Source: Candidatus Limimorpha caballi (GTDB taxonomy: Bacteria; Bacteroidota; Bacteroidia; Bacteroidales; F082). Taken from it: a stretch of 64,000 nucleotides of DNA. Where the stretch lies: contig JAGHUX010000007.1 in NCBI GenBank assembly GCA_018064605.1, forward strand, positions 1 to 64,000, given 5' to 3'. A model generated the notes under the pieces. That model did not search any database, had not been told where the DNA came from, and saw only the letters and a list, made by a program, of their open reading frames with translations. How positions within the stretch are numbered: position 1 is the first letter of the stretch; every line of letters starts with the position of its first letter. This document shows positions 50,459 to 59,677 of the stretch, one piece after another. Made by a program: the position numbers and the translations under genes.

Positions 50459-50995
50459 ATGAGTACGTTTACATGGATATTGTTGGCGGTGATGTCTCTG
50501 GTTTTCATAATCGGGATTTACTGGCCAAAGAAAAATGAAGAGAAGCCCCTTGTCAAGGGGAAGAACCAGAAGACGGATGACTTGGTTGAAAAGGCTGATA
50601 ATCTTAAGGTTGCGTCTTACAACATCATCGTTCCCCTGCGCATTCAGGCGTGTGAGCGTCTGCTCCTGTTCTTGGAAAGGATACAGTTCCCTGTCCTGGT
50701 GAAACGTGTTTACCAGCCAGGGATTTCGCGTGGCGACTTCCAGTTTCTGCTGATACAGAACGTCAGTGATGAGTTTGAACACAACCTTGCGCAGCGCTTG
50801 TATGTCACTGAAAAGACATGGAGACTTGTCAGCCTCGCCAAAGAAGACGTGCTAAACGGCATCAACGCGCTTTTTTCCGGGAATCAGGATGCCGATGTGG
50901 CGAGGGTGGCGGCGATCCTTGGCTCGAGCCGTGATGATGTTGTAGAAGAGGCGATAATCAGTATCAAGCGTGAGTTTGACTGTTTTTTGATTTAG
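50459..50995 (+). CDS. Conserved membrane-anchored protein, function unknown
   Basis: 178-aa protein from MSTFTWILLAVMSLVFIIGIYW, one N-terminal membrane anchor. The rest is cytoplasmic and mostly helical: LKVASYNIIVPLRIQACERLLLFLERI, GISRGDFQFLLIQNVSDEFEHNLAQRLYV, TWRLVSLAKEDVLNGINALF. The pattern resembles a small Bacteroidota-restricted family (DUF7935-like, from memory). The neighbouring lpxD-lpxC genes suggest an envelope link but nothing more. Confidence 0.6.
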   Translation: MSTFTWILLAVMSLVFIIGIYWPKKNEEKPLVKGKNQKTDDLVEKADNLKVASYNIIVPLRIQACERLLLFLERIQFPVLVKRVYQPGISRGDFQFLLIQNVSDEFEHNLAQRLYVTEKTWRLVSLAKEDVLNGINALFSGNQDADVARVAAILGSSRDDVVEEAIISIKREFDCFLI

Positions 50996-51027
50996 AATAG
51001 TTTTTTTGATTTAAAATATTGAAAATC

Positions 51028-52071
51028 ATGAAGATGGAATTTTCAGCCGCTCAGGTGGCGACAATGTTGGGCGGAAAGGTCGAGGGCGACCCGGATGTGA
51101 GAGTGTGGAACGTGGCGCGTATAGAAGACGGCGCACCGGGAATGCTCAGTTTTCTCTCCAATATGAAGTATGCACATTACATATACGATACGAAATCGTC
51201 GGTGGTGCTCGTGAATGACGACTTCGCGCCGACGGCTCCCGTCAAGGCCACGATGATACGAGTGCCAGACGCATACGAGTCGTTCGCGCAGCTTCTCGCT
51301 GTCTATCAGGAATATACGAACAACAAGGTGGGTGTCTCACAGCTCGCTTTCGTCTCCGACGACGCCGAATACGGCGAAAACTGCTACATCGGCGAGTTCG
51401 CATTCATCGGCAACAGGGTTAGACTCGGCAAGAATGTCAAGATCTATCCGCAGGCATATATCGGCGATGATGCCGTGGTCGGCGACAATACGGTGGTTTA
51501 CGCCGGCGTGAAAATATACGCCATGACACACATCGGAAAAAATTGCATAGTGCATTCCGGCGCGGTGCTTGGCGCCGACGGATTCGGCTTCGTCCCACAA
51601 CCTGACGGCACATACAAGAAAATCCCGCAGATCGGCAATGTCCTCATCGGTGATAACGTCGAAATCGGCGCGAACACCACAATCGACCGCTCCACAATGG
51701 ATTCGACGAAGATCCATGACGGCGTGAAACTCGACAACCTCATTCAAATAGCTCATAACGTGGAACTTGGCGAGAACACCGTCATCGCCGCACAGTCAGG
51801 TGTCGCCGGTTCAGCACATCTCGGGAAAAACTGCGTCGTGGCTGGACAGGTCGGCATAAGCGGACACCTTCACATCGCCGACCGCACGACTTTCGGGGCG
51901 CAGACCGGTGTCATGGGCGGCGTCAATGAACCTGGCAAAATGTTGATGGGCTCGCCGGCATACGACTACAAAACCTATCTGAGAGATACCGTCAGGCAAC
52001 GCAACATTCCGAAACTTGAGAAACGCATCGCGGAACTTGAAAAAAAACTTGAAACTTTGTTGTCGAAGTAA
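51028..52071 (+). CDS. lpxD: UDP-3-O-(acyl)glucosamine N-acyltransferase
   Basis: 347-aa lipid A enzyme adding the second acyl chain. N-terminal uridine-binding domain (MEFSAAQVATMLGGKVEGDPD), then left-handed beta-helix hexapeptide repeats (about 105-310) with the catalytic region NVELGENTVIAAQSGVAGSA and a C-terminal helix. Start ATG 51028; an in-frame TTG three codons earlier is unnecessary. The last step before it, LpxC, is encoded next, 49 bp downstream. Confidence 0.95.
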   Translation: MKMEFSAAQVATMLGGKVEGDPDVRVWNVARIEDGAPGMLSFLSNMKYAHYIYDTKSSVVLVNDDFAPTAPVKATMIRVPDAYESFAQLLAVYQEYTNNKVGVSQLAFVSDDAEYGENCYIGEFAFIGNRVRLGKNVKIYPQAYIGDDAVVGDNTVVYAGVKIYAMTHIGKNCIVHSGAVLGADGFGFVPQPDGTYKKIPQIGNVLIGDNVEIGANTTIDRSTMDSTKIHDGVKLDNLIQIAHNVELGENTVIAAQSGVAGSAHLGKNCVVAGQVGISGHLHIADRTTFGAQTGVMGGVNEPGKMLMGSPAYDYKTYLRDTVRQRNIPKLEKRIAELEKKLETLLSK

Positions 52072-52084
52072 TCAAATATATTCA

Positions 52085-52092
52085 TATCTTTG
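52085..52092 (+). promoter_or_regulatory. -7 promoter box of lpxC
   Basis: TATCTTTG followed by CGCC, 28 nt before ATG 52121, between lpxD and lpxC. Confidence 0.6.
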
Positions 52093-52120
52093 CGCCTTGA
52101 TTTAATATAAGGTGAAATCA

Positions 52121-53035
52121 ATGGCTGAAAGACAACACACAATCGCTAAAAGTGTGAGTATCAGCGGGACAGGGCTGCATACAGGACAGGTTGGTACTCT
52201 CACGTTTCATCCGGCGCTGCCGAATTCCGGCATCAAATTCAGAAGAATAGATGTTGAAGGATGCCCGATAGTTGATGCCCGCGTCGAAAATGTTGTCGAT
52301 ACTTCTCGCGGAACGACAATCGCAAAGGACAACGTCAAGGTTTATACTATTGAACATATCATGGCTGCTCTGAGGGGCCTGAATGTCGATAATGTCCTTA
52401 TCGATATAGATTGCGAGGAGTCTCCAATCCTCGACGGAAGTTCGAAGATAGTGATTAGTGTTCTGAAAGAGTCTGGAATCGTTGAACAAGATTTTGACCG
52501 TAAGTTTTTGAAAATCAATAAAAAGATTGTCTATACGCATCCAAAAGTCGGCTGTAAGCTGATAGTCGAACCGGCCGATAACTTCTCTGTTGATGTGAAA
52601 GTTGACTATAACTCGCAGGTACTTAACGTTCAGGAAGCCCATCTTAATGACATCAGTGAATTTGAAAGCGAATTTGCGCCGTGCCGCACATTCGTGTTTT
52701 TCCAGGAACTTGAGATGTTGCTCAATTACAATCTGATAAAGGGCGGCGACCTGTCAAATGCCATTGTTTTTGTTGAGAAACAGGTTTCTGAAGATGATTT
52801 GAGACGCGTCGCTTCTCTTTTCCATAAGGAGATGGTGAGTGTGCATGAAGGCGGAATCCTCAACAATGCGACACTTCGTTTCGAAAACGAACCGGCACGT
52901 CACAAACTGCTCGACCTGTTAGGCGACATGACACTGCTTGGAATGCCTGTAATCGGGAAGGTGACGGCTTATAAACCAGGTCATTTCGCAAACACAGAGT
53001 TCGTGAAGAGGATTGTCAAAGAGATGAATCTGTAG
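52121..53035 (+). CDS. lpxC: UDP-3-O-acyl-N-acetylglucosamine deacetylase
   Basis: 304-aa zinc deacetylase, the committed step of lipid A synthesis. SISGTGLHTG near the start, TIEHIMAAL with the first zinc His, and C-terminal RHKLLDLLGDMTLLG with zinc His and Asp, GHFANTEFVK with the catalytic His. Many Bacteroidales carry an lpxC-fabZ fusion of about 460 aa; this one ends at the LpxC part. The stop lies 20 bp inside the 3' end of an opposite-strand glycosyltransferase gene. It has its own promoter although it follows lpxD. Confidence 0.93.
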   Translation: MAERQHTIAKSVSISGTGLHTGQVGTLTFHPALPNSGIKFRRIDVEGCPIVDARVENVVDTSRGTTIAKDNVKVYTIEHIMAALRGLNVDNVLIDIDCEESPILDGSSKIVISVLKESGIVEQDFDRKFLKINKKIVYTHPKVGCKLIVEPADNFSVDVKVDYNSQVLNVQEAHLNDISEFESEFAPCRTFVFFQELEMLLNYNLIKGGDLSNAIVFVEKQVSEDDLRRVASLFHKEMVSVHEGGILNNATLRFENEPARHKLLDLLGDMTLLGMPVIGKVTAYKPGHFANTEFVKRIVKEMNL

Positions 53036-54146
53036 TGCCTCTGTAAATGCCGTCAAGGAATCTGGCGACGGCTTCGTAAGAATATTTTCGTAAAACCTTG
53101 TCCCTCAATATTTCAGGGTCGTATTCGCGTCTGCTTGCCATTTCTTGTATCGCTTCCGCGAGTCTCCCCGTGTCTTTCGCCGGCACAAGAATGCCGCAGT
53201 TCTCGTCAATCATCTCTTTTATCCCGCCGACATCGGTGCTTACGACGGGCAGTCCGCACGCCAACGCTTCGAGAATCACAACGGGCATGTTCTCGTAATT
53301 GCTGGAAAGGACAAGAAAGTCGCCCGACGCGAGTTCGTCGGCAAGTGCCTGACCTTGCAATAGCCCGGTGAAAAGGATGTTTTCATGGTTCAATCTTGAA
53401 AAGGCATATTGTTTCAATGTCTCAAAATCTATGCCTTCTCCGATGAAAATACATTGATATTCAATGTTTTTACTTTCGAGAATCGCCAAGGCATCGATGA
53501 GTCCGCTGATGTTTTTCGATTTGTCCTCAAAACATGAGACGTGAACGATTTTGGTTTTTTCGTTGTGTCTTTCAACCGGTTTGAAAAGATTTACATCAAC
53601 GACATTCGGCAGTACCACGTAGTTTTTGTTCCTTAACCCGTGGCTCTGCATCGCTTTCGCGAGATTTTCCGTCACGGTGGTCACCGTCTCCGCATTTTTC
53701 ACTACGATTCTCGTCGCATTTTTCCTCAAAAATCCTCCGAAATCATTTCCTGGCAGATAACGCGACCAATGCTCTGTAATAATATAAGGTGTGCCGTGAA
53801 TTATTTTATGCCATAGCGCGACGACGCCGCAGCGTGTCAGAATGTGGACATGAATCAAGTCTGGTTTAGGTAACTGCTTCAGTGCCAATCTATTGGCTTT
53901 GAAAAAGCGGATGAGTGAGATGATTTTCGACTTTGGTTTACGGTAATATACCTTGATTTCGTCGATGCCGTTTCTTCTCGAGCGTTCAACATCGAATTTT
54001 CCGGTCGTTTTTTCGTCGGCGTGGACGTAAACAACGCTGACATCGTTGCACAATGCCGCCGCTTCCGCGTGACGTTGCACGAACAGCCCGAACATCGGAT
54101 CATAACGATGCGGATACCAACGCGCCAAAAAAATCACCTTGCTCAT
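53016..54146 (-). CDS. Glycosyltransferase family 4
   Basis: 376-aa GT-B sugar transferase. KVIFLARWYPHRYDPMFGLFVQRHAEAA-type N-terminus (key: ARWYP, GxFVQRHAEA) and C-terminal donor site SGDFLVLSSNYENMPVVILEALACGLPVVSTDVGG (E-x7-E, about 283-310, key residues only). No signal peptide; acts at the cytoplasmic membrane on surface glycans. It overlaps the lolA-like gene by 4 bp and lpxC by 20 bp at their 3' ends. Last gene of the parA-to-glycosyltransferase run. Confidence 0.88.
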   Translation of the reverse strand: MSKVIFLARWYPHRYDPMFGLFVQRHAEAAALCNDVSVVYVHADEKTTGKFDVERSRRNGIDEIKVYYRKPKSKIISLIRFFKANRLALKQLPKPDLIHVHILTRCGVVALWHKIIHGTPYIITEHWSRYLPGNDFGGFLRKNATRIVVKNAETVTTVTENLAKAMQSHGLRNKNYVVLPNVVDVNLFKPVERHNEKTKIVHVSCFEDKSKNISGLIDALAILESKNIEYQCIFIGEGIDFETLKQYAFSRLNHENILFTGLLQGQALADELASGDFLVLSSNYENMPVVILEALACGLPVVSTDVGGIKEMIDENCGILVPAKDTGRLAEAIQEMASRREYDPEILRDKVLRKYSYEAVARFLDGIYRGTTDSSL

Positions 54147-54766
54147 CTCATGTCAATCACTTCAACATTCGGATAATCATCTTCGTTGAAAATGAATGTG
54201 TTGGCGGGCAACTCCTGGTCTGTCACAAATTTGGTGATTTTGTAAACAAATTCGCTGCCGTTGTTGTCGAAGACATGGACTTCATTCAGATTCAGCGTCT
54301 TGCTGTCGATGACGACGAGCAGTTTTGAGAAACTGTTGTCGTCTTCTTTGGGTGTGATTTCAATGCTTTTCAGTGTGTTGTCTGCGTTTCCGGTGAATTC
54401 CGCGTTGACGTTGTCGTAATACGATGTTATCGTTGCCAACGGGGAGCTTTCGCCGTCCGGATCCACTGAACTAATCATAACTTCTTCTGAATCAATAATA
54501 TGAGTCCATAAGGTCGTGCCGTCACATATCATATCCTGTCCGGCGACGTTGAGCCGGTACGCATCGCCTTGCATGAAACCGGTGCCGGTCATGGTCTCGT
54601 CAATGCCCGCTTCTTCGTTTCTCATCTGGTAGTCAAAGGCGATCTCTATGGTTTTATATGCTTTGAGTTTATCGACCGCCGACTTGAAAATCTGTTCGGC
54701 ATCTTGGGCCTTGGTGCAGAAATTTAATGTTAATATACTGATTATCAATAAAATAATCTTTCTCAT
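54143..54766 (-). CDS. LolA-like outer-membrane lipoprotein carrier
   Basis: 207-aa periplasmic protein; signal peptide ends FCTKAQ (about 21). Body: AEQIFKSAVDKLKAYKTIEIAFDYQMR, GTGFMQGDAYRLNVAGQDMICDGTTLWTH and SFSKLLVVIDSKTLNLNEVHVFDNNG, matching the LolA fold. Expected to ferry lipoproteins to the outer membrane. It overlaps ftsK and the glycosyltransferase gene by 4 bp each (ATGA), so the three are translationally coupled. Confidence 0.85.
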   Translation of the reverse strand: MRKIILLIISILTLNFCTKAQDAEQIFKSAVDKLKAYKTIEIAFDYQMRNEEAGIDETMTGTGFMQGDAYRLNVAGQDMICDGTTLWTHIIDSEEVMISSVDPDGESSPLATITSYYDNVNAEFTGNADNTLKSIEITPKEDDNSFSKLLVVIDSKTLNLNEVHVFDNNGSEFVYKITKFVTDQELPANTFIFNEDDYPNVEVIDMR

Positions 54767-57402
54767 AATATTCCGTTATTTTTGATGTTTTCTTCTAAGT
54801 CCAAATCTTTCAGGAACTGTTCGAGTGCGAATTCCGTTGCTACTTTCACTTCGCGTTGCTTGCTTCCGGCGAATGGTCCGACGATTCCTGCTTTCTCAAG
54901 TTGGTCGATGATGCGGCCTGCTCGGTTGTATCCGAGTTTGAGTTTGCGTTGCAGCATTGATGTCGAGCCTTGCTGAGTCTGGACGATGATTCTTGCGGCT
55001 TCTTCGAACAGCGGGTCGCGTTCGTCGGAGTCGATGTTTTCTTTCGACGAGCCGCTGTCTTCTTGTTCGTCAGGGCAGTCGGGCAGCAGGAATGCTTCCG
55101 GGTATCCGCGTTGTGTGCCGATGTATTCGCATATCGCCTCGACTTCCGGAGTGTCGATGAACGGACATTGCAGGCGCACGAAGTCGTTGCCGGTGGAGAT
55201 GAGCATGTCTCCGCGTCCGACGAGTTGGTCGGCGCCGTTGCTGTCGAGGATTGTCATCGAGTCGATGCGTGAGAACACGCGGAACGCGATACGCCCCGGG
55301 AAGTTGGCTTTGATCAGACCGGTGATGACGTTGACGGAAGGACGTTGTGTCGCGATGATGAGGTGTATGCCGATGGCACGCGCCAGCTGCGCCAGTCGTG
55401 TGATAGGTGTCTCGACTTCCTTTCCCGCCGTGATTATGAGGTCGGCGAACTCGTCGATGACAAGCACGATGTACGGCATGAAATGGTGGCCGTCGTAAGG
55501 GTTCAGCTTGCGGCTCACGAATTTGGCGTTGTATTCCTTGATGTTGCGGACGCCGGCGTCTTTGAGAAGCAGGTAACGGTTGTCCATCTCGATGCACAGC
55601 GAGTTGAGTGTGCGCACTACGTTCTTCACATTTGTGATGATGGCCTCTTCCGCATCAGGAAGTTTCGCGAGGTAGTGACGTTCTATTTTCTGGTAGAGAC
55701 TCAACTCGACCTTTTTCGGGTCAACGAGCACGAATTTCAGTTCTGACGGATGCTTGCAGTAGAGTAGGGAGGCTATTATTGCATTGATGCCCACCGACTT
55801 ACCTTGTCCTGTCGCGCCGGCCATCAGGATGTGAGGCATCTTGGCGAGGTCGGCGACGTAGCTCTCGTTGGTGATTGTCTTGCCGATGCCGAACGGCAGC
55901 TCGTATGTGCTTTTCTGGAATTTCTCCGAGCTGATGATTGAACGCATGGATACGATCTGCGGCTTCTGGTTCGGCACCTCGATGCCAACGGTGCCCTTGC
56001 CCGGGATCGGCGCGATGATGCGTATGCCTATTGCCGAGAGGCAGAGCGCGATGTCGTCCTGCAACCCTTTGATCTTCGAGATCCTGACGCCGGCCGCCGG
56101 CACGATCTCGTACAGTGTGACGGTCGGGCCAATCGTCGCCTTGATCTTGTCGATGGCGATGTTGTAGTTTTTCAACGTCTCGACGATGCGGTTCTTGTTG
56201 GCTTCCAATTCGTCGCGGTTCACCACCGCGTTGCCGTCACCGTAGTCTTTGAGGAGGTCTAACGGCGGGAGCTTGAATGTCGATAGCTCGAATTTCGGGT
56301 CGTACAAGGTGTCGAGGCCGAAGTGCTCGCCGTTCTTGTTCACAACCTTCTCCTCTTTATTCTCAGTGACTTCCATCGTGATACCGTCATCTTTCTTCTC
56401 TCCGCTCTCGTCTTGCCTTACGGTTTCAAAACCGTTTTCTTCTTCCTTTTCAATGCCCGGCTCCGTGTCGTCCGTCTCCAGCTCAATGACATCGGCATCG
56501 TGGTTCTCCTCTGTCACGGTTATTTCAACGTCATCGGTCTGCTGCCGCACCGGTTTCCTGATCACGGTTATTTCAACGTCATCTTCATCCTCAACGTCGT
56601 CTTCATCCTCGTCAATCTTCAGCTCAATCTCATTTGGATTGTCAATCAGTTTGTTATGATTGTAAACCGGTTCGTTTTCTTCTTGCTTGGGTTCAGACTC
56701 AAATTCAGACTCGGGTTCGGGTTCAGATTCAGGTTCAGATTCAGGTTCTTGGTTCTGCTCCTTACCTTGGTTTCTGAGGAAGTCGAATTTTATGTCAAAA
56801 GTGAAGATGACAAATATCAAAGCACTGAAAATCAATATCAGGATTATGCCGATGGTGCCGATGTAAGGCCATAGATAGTCGTTGAACAGTGTTGCGCCGA
56901 AACGTCCGATGTAGATGTTGTGTTCGGGGTTGTTGGTATTGAGTATCAATGCCATGAAAAGCGGGATCCAGACGAGCGACACCAAGGCGTATTTCCACAG
57001 CGTCCAGCCGCTTATTGATATTTTTTTGATTAAAAGTTTGATGCTGAAGTAAATCCACAGGAATATGATGTATATTGTGCCGATGCCGAACATCTCTTCG
57101 CTCATGAATTTCCCGATGCCGACAATGAATTTCCCGATGCCTTCGGTCTCTGTCCTGCCGAAATATGGTCTCAGGTAGGCGATTAGGAAGAACAGTCCGA
57201 CCAGAACGAGAAACAGTCCGGTGCAGATTCTCGCCCTGCCGTCGGATTCTTTCTTGCGTTTCGCCACTTTGTTGGGCTTTTTCGCGGTCTTCGCTCCGTC
57301 TTTGTCTTTGGATTTGACTTTGTCTTTCCCTTTGATCTCAACCTTGGGCGTCTCCTCCTCGACAGTCTCCACTTTCCTCAGTCTGTTTTTGTTTTCTGCC
57401 AT
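54763..57402 (-). CDS. ftsK: DNA translocase FtsK/SpoIIIE
   Basis: 879-aa septal DNA pump for chromosome segregation. N-terminal membrane domain with about four helices (about 65-205). Linker rich in Glu/Asp/Pro (about 215-365, with tandem SEPE-type repeats). RecA-like motor with Walker A GATGQGKSVG (about 535) and Walker B LVIDEFADLI. The gamma domain at the C-terminus (QQGSTSMLQRKLKLGYNRAGRIIDQLE) reads polar sequence motifs. It starts 6 bp from the lepB stop on the same strand. Confidence 0.96.
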   Translation of the reverse strand: MAENKNRLRKVETVEEETPKVEIKGKDKVKSKDKDGAKTAKKPNKVAKRKKESDGRARICTGLFLVLVGLFFLIAYLRPYFGRTETEGIGKFIVGIGKFMSEEMFGIGTIYIIFLWIYFSIKLLIKKISISGWTLWKYALVSLVWIPLFMALILNTNNPEHNIYIGRFGATLFNDYLWPYIGTIGIILILIFSALIFVIFTFDIKFDFLRNQGKEQNQEPESEPESEPEPESEFESEPKQEENEPVYNHNKLIDNPNEIELKIDEDEDDVEDEDDVEITVIRKPVRQQTDDVEITVTEENHDADVIELETDDTEPGIEKEEENGFETVRQDESGEKKDDGITMEVTENKEEKVVNKNGEHFGLDTLYDPKFELSTFKLPPLDLLKDYGDGNAVVNRDELEANKNRIVETLKNYNIAIDKIKATIGPTVTLYEIVPAAGVRISKIKGLQDDIALCLSAIGIRIIAPIPGKGTVGIEVPNQKPQIVSMRSIISSEKFQKSTYELPFGIGKTITNESYVADLAKMPHILMAGATGQGKSVGINAIIASLLYCKHPSELKFVLVDPKKVELSLYQKIERHYLAKLPDAEEAIITNVKNVVRTLNSLCIEMDNRYLLLKDAGVRNIKEYNAKFVSRKLNPYDGHHFMPYIVLVIDEFADLIITAGKEVETPITRLAQLARAIGIHLIIATQRPSVNVITGLIKANFPGRIAFRVFSRIDSMTILDSNGADQLVGRGDMLISTGNDFVRLQCPFIDTPEVEAICEYIGTQRGYPEAFLLPDCPDEQEDSGSSKENIDSDERDPLFEEAARIIVQTQQGSTSMLQRKLKLGYNRAGRIIDQLEKAGIVGPFAGSKQREVKVATEFALEQFLKDLDLEENIKNNGIL

Positions 57403-57408
57403 TTCAAT

Positions 57409-58923
57409 TTATTTTGGAAATTTGAAAAATCTGTCAAAACGTATCTTCCCTGATTTTAAATCTCTTGAAAGCCAGACGAATAGCGGTTTGCCAACTATGT
57501 GGTCGATAGGCACATAACCCCAGAAACGTGAGTCTTGTGAGTTGTGGCGGTTGTCGCCCATCATCCAATAATAATCCATTGCGAACGTGTATTCGTCGGT
57601 CTCCTGTCCGTTGATGAATATCTTTCCGTCTTTGACAGTCAACGTGTTATGTTCATAAGCCGTTATGCAGCGCGAATAGAGTGCTATGTTTTCTGGCGAG
57701 AGTTTCACCGTGGCGCCTTCCTGCGGGATCACAATGGGGCCGTAGTTGTCCACGTTCCACCTGAAATGCAGGGTGTCGTTCGGGAAGATCTCCTGCGACA
57801 CTTCGGTGCCTGCCGGCGCGCATACCTTGGTCACATCAGTGACGAACGGCTGTTTCGCGAACTCTTCTGCAGTCCTCGCGTTCATGTTGAGGATGAATTC
57901 GTTAGGGATCATGGTCCTGTATCCTTCGCTGATGTTGTACTTGTCGAGGATCCGCTGGTTTATCGCCGTGCCGTTGATCTTCACCAGATAGTTGTGCTGC
58001 ATGTGTTCAGGCTGGTAGCCCACCTCGTCGTTTATGTACACCACGCCGTCGATGATCTGCACCTTGTCGCCGGGCATCCCGATGAGACGTTTCACATAGT
58101 TCTCGCGTTTGTCAACCGGACGTGTCATGATCTCGCCGAACTGCACTTTGTTGTTGTTCACGTAGTTTTTCCCGTATGCCCTGACAAGCTGATAATAAGT
58201 CACGTTGCTTTGATAGACCTCGCTCAGTGTGTCTCCTGCCGGGAAGTTGAAGACGATAGGGTCGTTGCGTTTTATTTTCGAGAAGCCAGGTAGCCTGTGG
58301 TATCCGATCTGCGGGTGTTCGATGTACGACTTCGCGGTCTTCGACCACGGCAATGTGTTGTGCATGAACGGGATTGACAGCGGCGTGTTCGGGATACGCG
58401 GCCCGTAGCCGATCTTGCTCACCATCAGGTGGTCGCCTGTCATGAGCGTGCCTTCCATACTCGACGACGGGATTTTATAAGCCTCGAAGACGAATGTCCT
58501 GACGATGAAGGCGGCTACGACGGCCCACAGAATCGCGTCGAGCCAGTCGCGGACCCAGCCTTTCGGCGGCCTCACCGTCGTCTTCGGGTCGTGGTATTTA
58601 AGCTCGTTCCTGCTCAATATCGGGAAGTAAACGTATGGGAAAAGTGCTGCGGCGACGATTTCGCCGATGTCATATCTCTCGTAACATTTCGCCAACTCGA
58701 TGAACATCAACATTATCATGAAAAAATTCATGTATGGGAATATCAACAGGAGGTAGCACCACCATTTGTCCCATCTGATAATCTTTGCCAAGACGTGCAG
58801 GTTGTAATATGGGATGAACGCCTCGATGCGCCTGCGCCCCGCCTTCTCGAAAAACGTCGCGCATGTCATCGTGATGACTGAAAAAATCAGCGGCAGAAGT
58901 ATTATTGTCAAAGTCATATTCAT
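57409..58923 (-). CDS. lepB: Signal peptidase I
   Basis: 504-aa membrane protease that removes Sec signal peptides. Extra N-terminal membrane helices (about 5-95, DUF5684-like). Catalytic Ser in KIPSSSMEGTLMTGDHLMVSK (about 153-173), general-base Lys in ENYVKRLIGMPGDKVQIIDG (about 280), and a large insert of about 120 residues before WMMGDNRHNSQDSRFWG. The long form is usual in Bacteroidota. In the parA-to-glycosyltransferase run, between dapB and ftsK. Confidence 0.94.
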   Translation of the reverse strand: MNMTLTIILLPLIFSVITMTCATFFEKAGRRRIEAFIPYYNLHVLAKIIRWDKWWCYLLLIFPYMNFFMIMLMFIELAKCYERYDIGEIVAAALFPYVYFPILSRNELKYHDPKTTVRPPKGWVRDWLDAILWAVVAAFIVRTFVFEAYKIPSSSMEGTLMTGDHLMVSKIGYGPRIPNTPLSIPFMHNTLPWSKTAKSYIEHPQIGYHRLPGFSKIKRNDPIVFNFPAGDTLSEVYQSNVTYYQLVRAYGKNYVNNNKVQFGEIMTRPVDKRENYVKRLIGMPGDKVQIIDGVVYINDEVGYQPEHMQHNYLVKINGTAINQRILDKYNISEGYRTMIPNEFILNMNARTAEEFAKQPFVTDVTKVCAPAGTEVSQEIFPNDTLHFRWNVDNYGPIVIPQEGATVKLSPENIALYSRCITAYEHNTLTVKDGKIFINGQETDEYTFAMDYYWMMGDNRHNSQDSRFWGYVPIDHIVGKPLFVWLSRDLKSGKIRFDRFFKFPK

Positions 58924-58956
58924 ATTCGTAGATTTTATTTCGTTATTAATCGTGTC

Positions 58957-59673
58957 CTAATCTCTAATCTCTATCAGGTCGTCCATCGTGAAAACCCCTG
59001 TTTTCCCTTTCAGGAACTCGGCGGCTACGACGGCGCCGGTCGCGAATCCTTCCCTGCTTGAAGCCTCATGTGTCAGTGTGATGCTGTCGCATGGCGAAAT
59101 CGCCTTGATTTCATGTATCCCGAAGACTTCTCCTTTTCTGATGGCGTTGACTTTCAGTGCATTCTTGCCGTCCTCGTCAAGTCTCCACGATTTGTAGTTG
59201 CTGTTTTCGGCGATGATGTCGTTTGCCAATTTCACGGCGGTGCCGCTTGGCCTGTCGAGTTTGTGTATGTGATGTGTCTCGCTTATTTCCATTTCATAAC
59301 CAAACTGTCGGGCGAATCTTGCCATCTGTCTGTTGAGTTGGAAGACGAAATTCATCCCTATGCTGAAATTCGGGGCGTAGAACATGGTGTGTCCGCCGTC
59401 CTCGCATCTTTTTTTGATCTCTGCGAGTGAGTCGTACCAGCCTGTTGTCCCTACGACAACCGGGACGTTGAGGTCGAAGCATTTGTTGATGTTCCCGATG
59501 ACGGTCGTCGGCGTGCTGAATTCGATGACGGCGTCGCATTTCGAGACGGCTTCTTTGTTTGCGTGCCATTCTAACTCTGTGTCGATATGACACATGACTT
59601 CGTGGCCGCGTGAAATGGCGATGCGTTCCACTTCGTGCCCCATTTTCCCATAACCTGAAATTACTATCTTCAT
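58957..59673 (-). CDS. dapB: 4-hydroxy-tetrahydrodipicolinate reductase
   Basis: 238-aa enzyme of lysine/diaminopimelate synthesis. N-terminal nucleotide-binding VISGYGKMGHEVERIA, catalytic loop ETHHIHKLDRPSGTAVKLA with the His pair and Lys (about 152-170), C-terminal SREGFATGAVVAAEFL. Short for the family but complete. Between the DUF5683 gene (4 bp) and lepB (33 bp). Confidence 0.94.
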   Translation of the reverse strand: MKIVISGYGKMGHEVERIAISRGHEVMCHIDTELEWHANKEAVSKCDAVIEFSTPTTVIGNINKCFDLNVPVVVGTTGWYDSLAEIKKRCEDGGHTMFYAPNFSIGMNFVFQLNRQMARFARQFGYEMEISETHHIHKLDRPSGTAVKLANDIIAENSNYKSWRLDEDGKNALKVNAIRKGEVFGIHEIKAISPCDSITLTHEASSREGFATGAVVAAEFLKGKTGVFTMDDLIEIRD

Positions 59674-59677
59674 GTTT

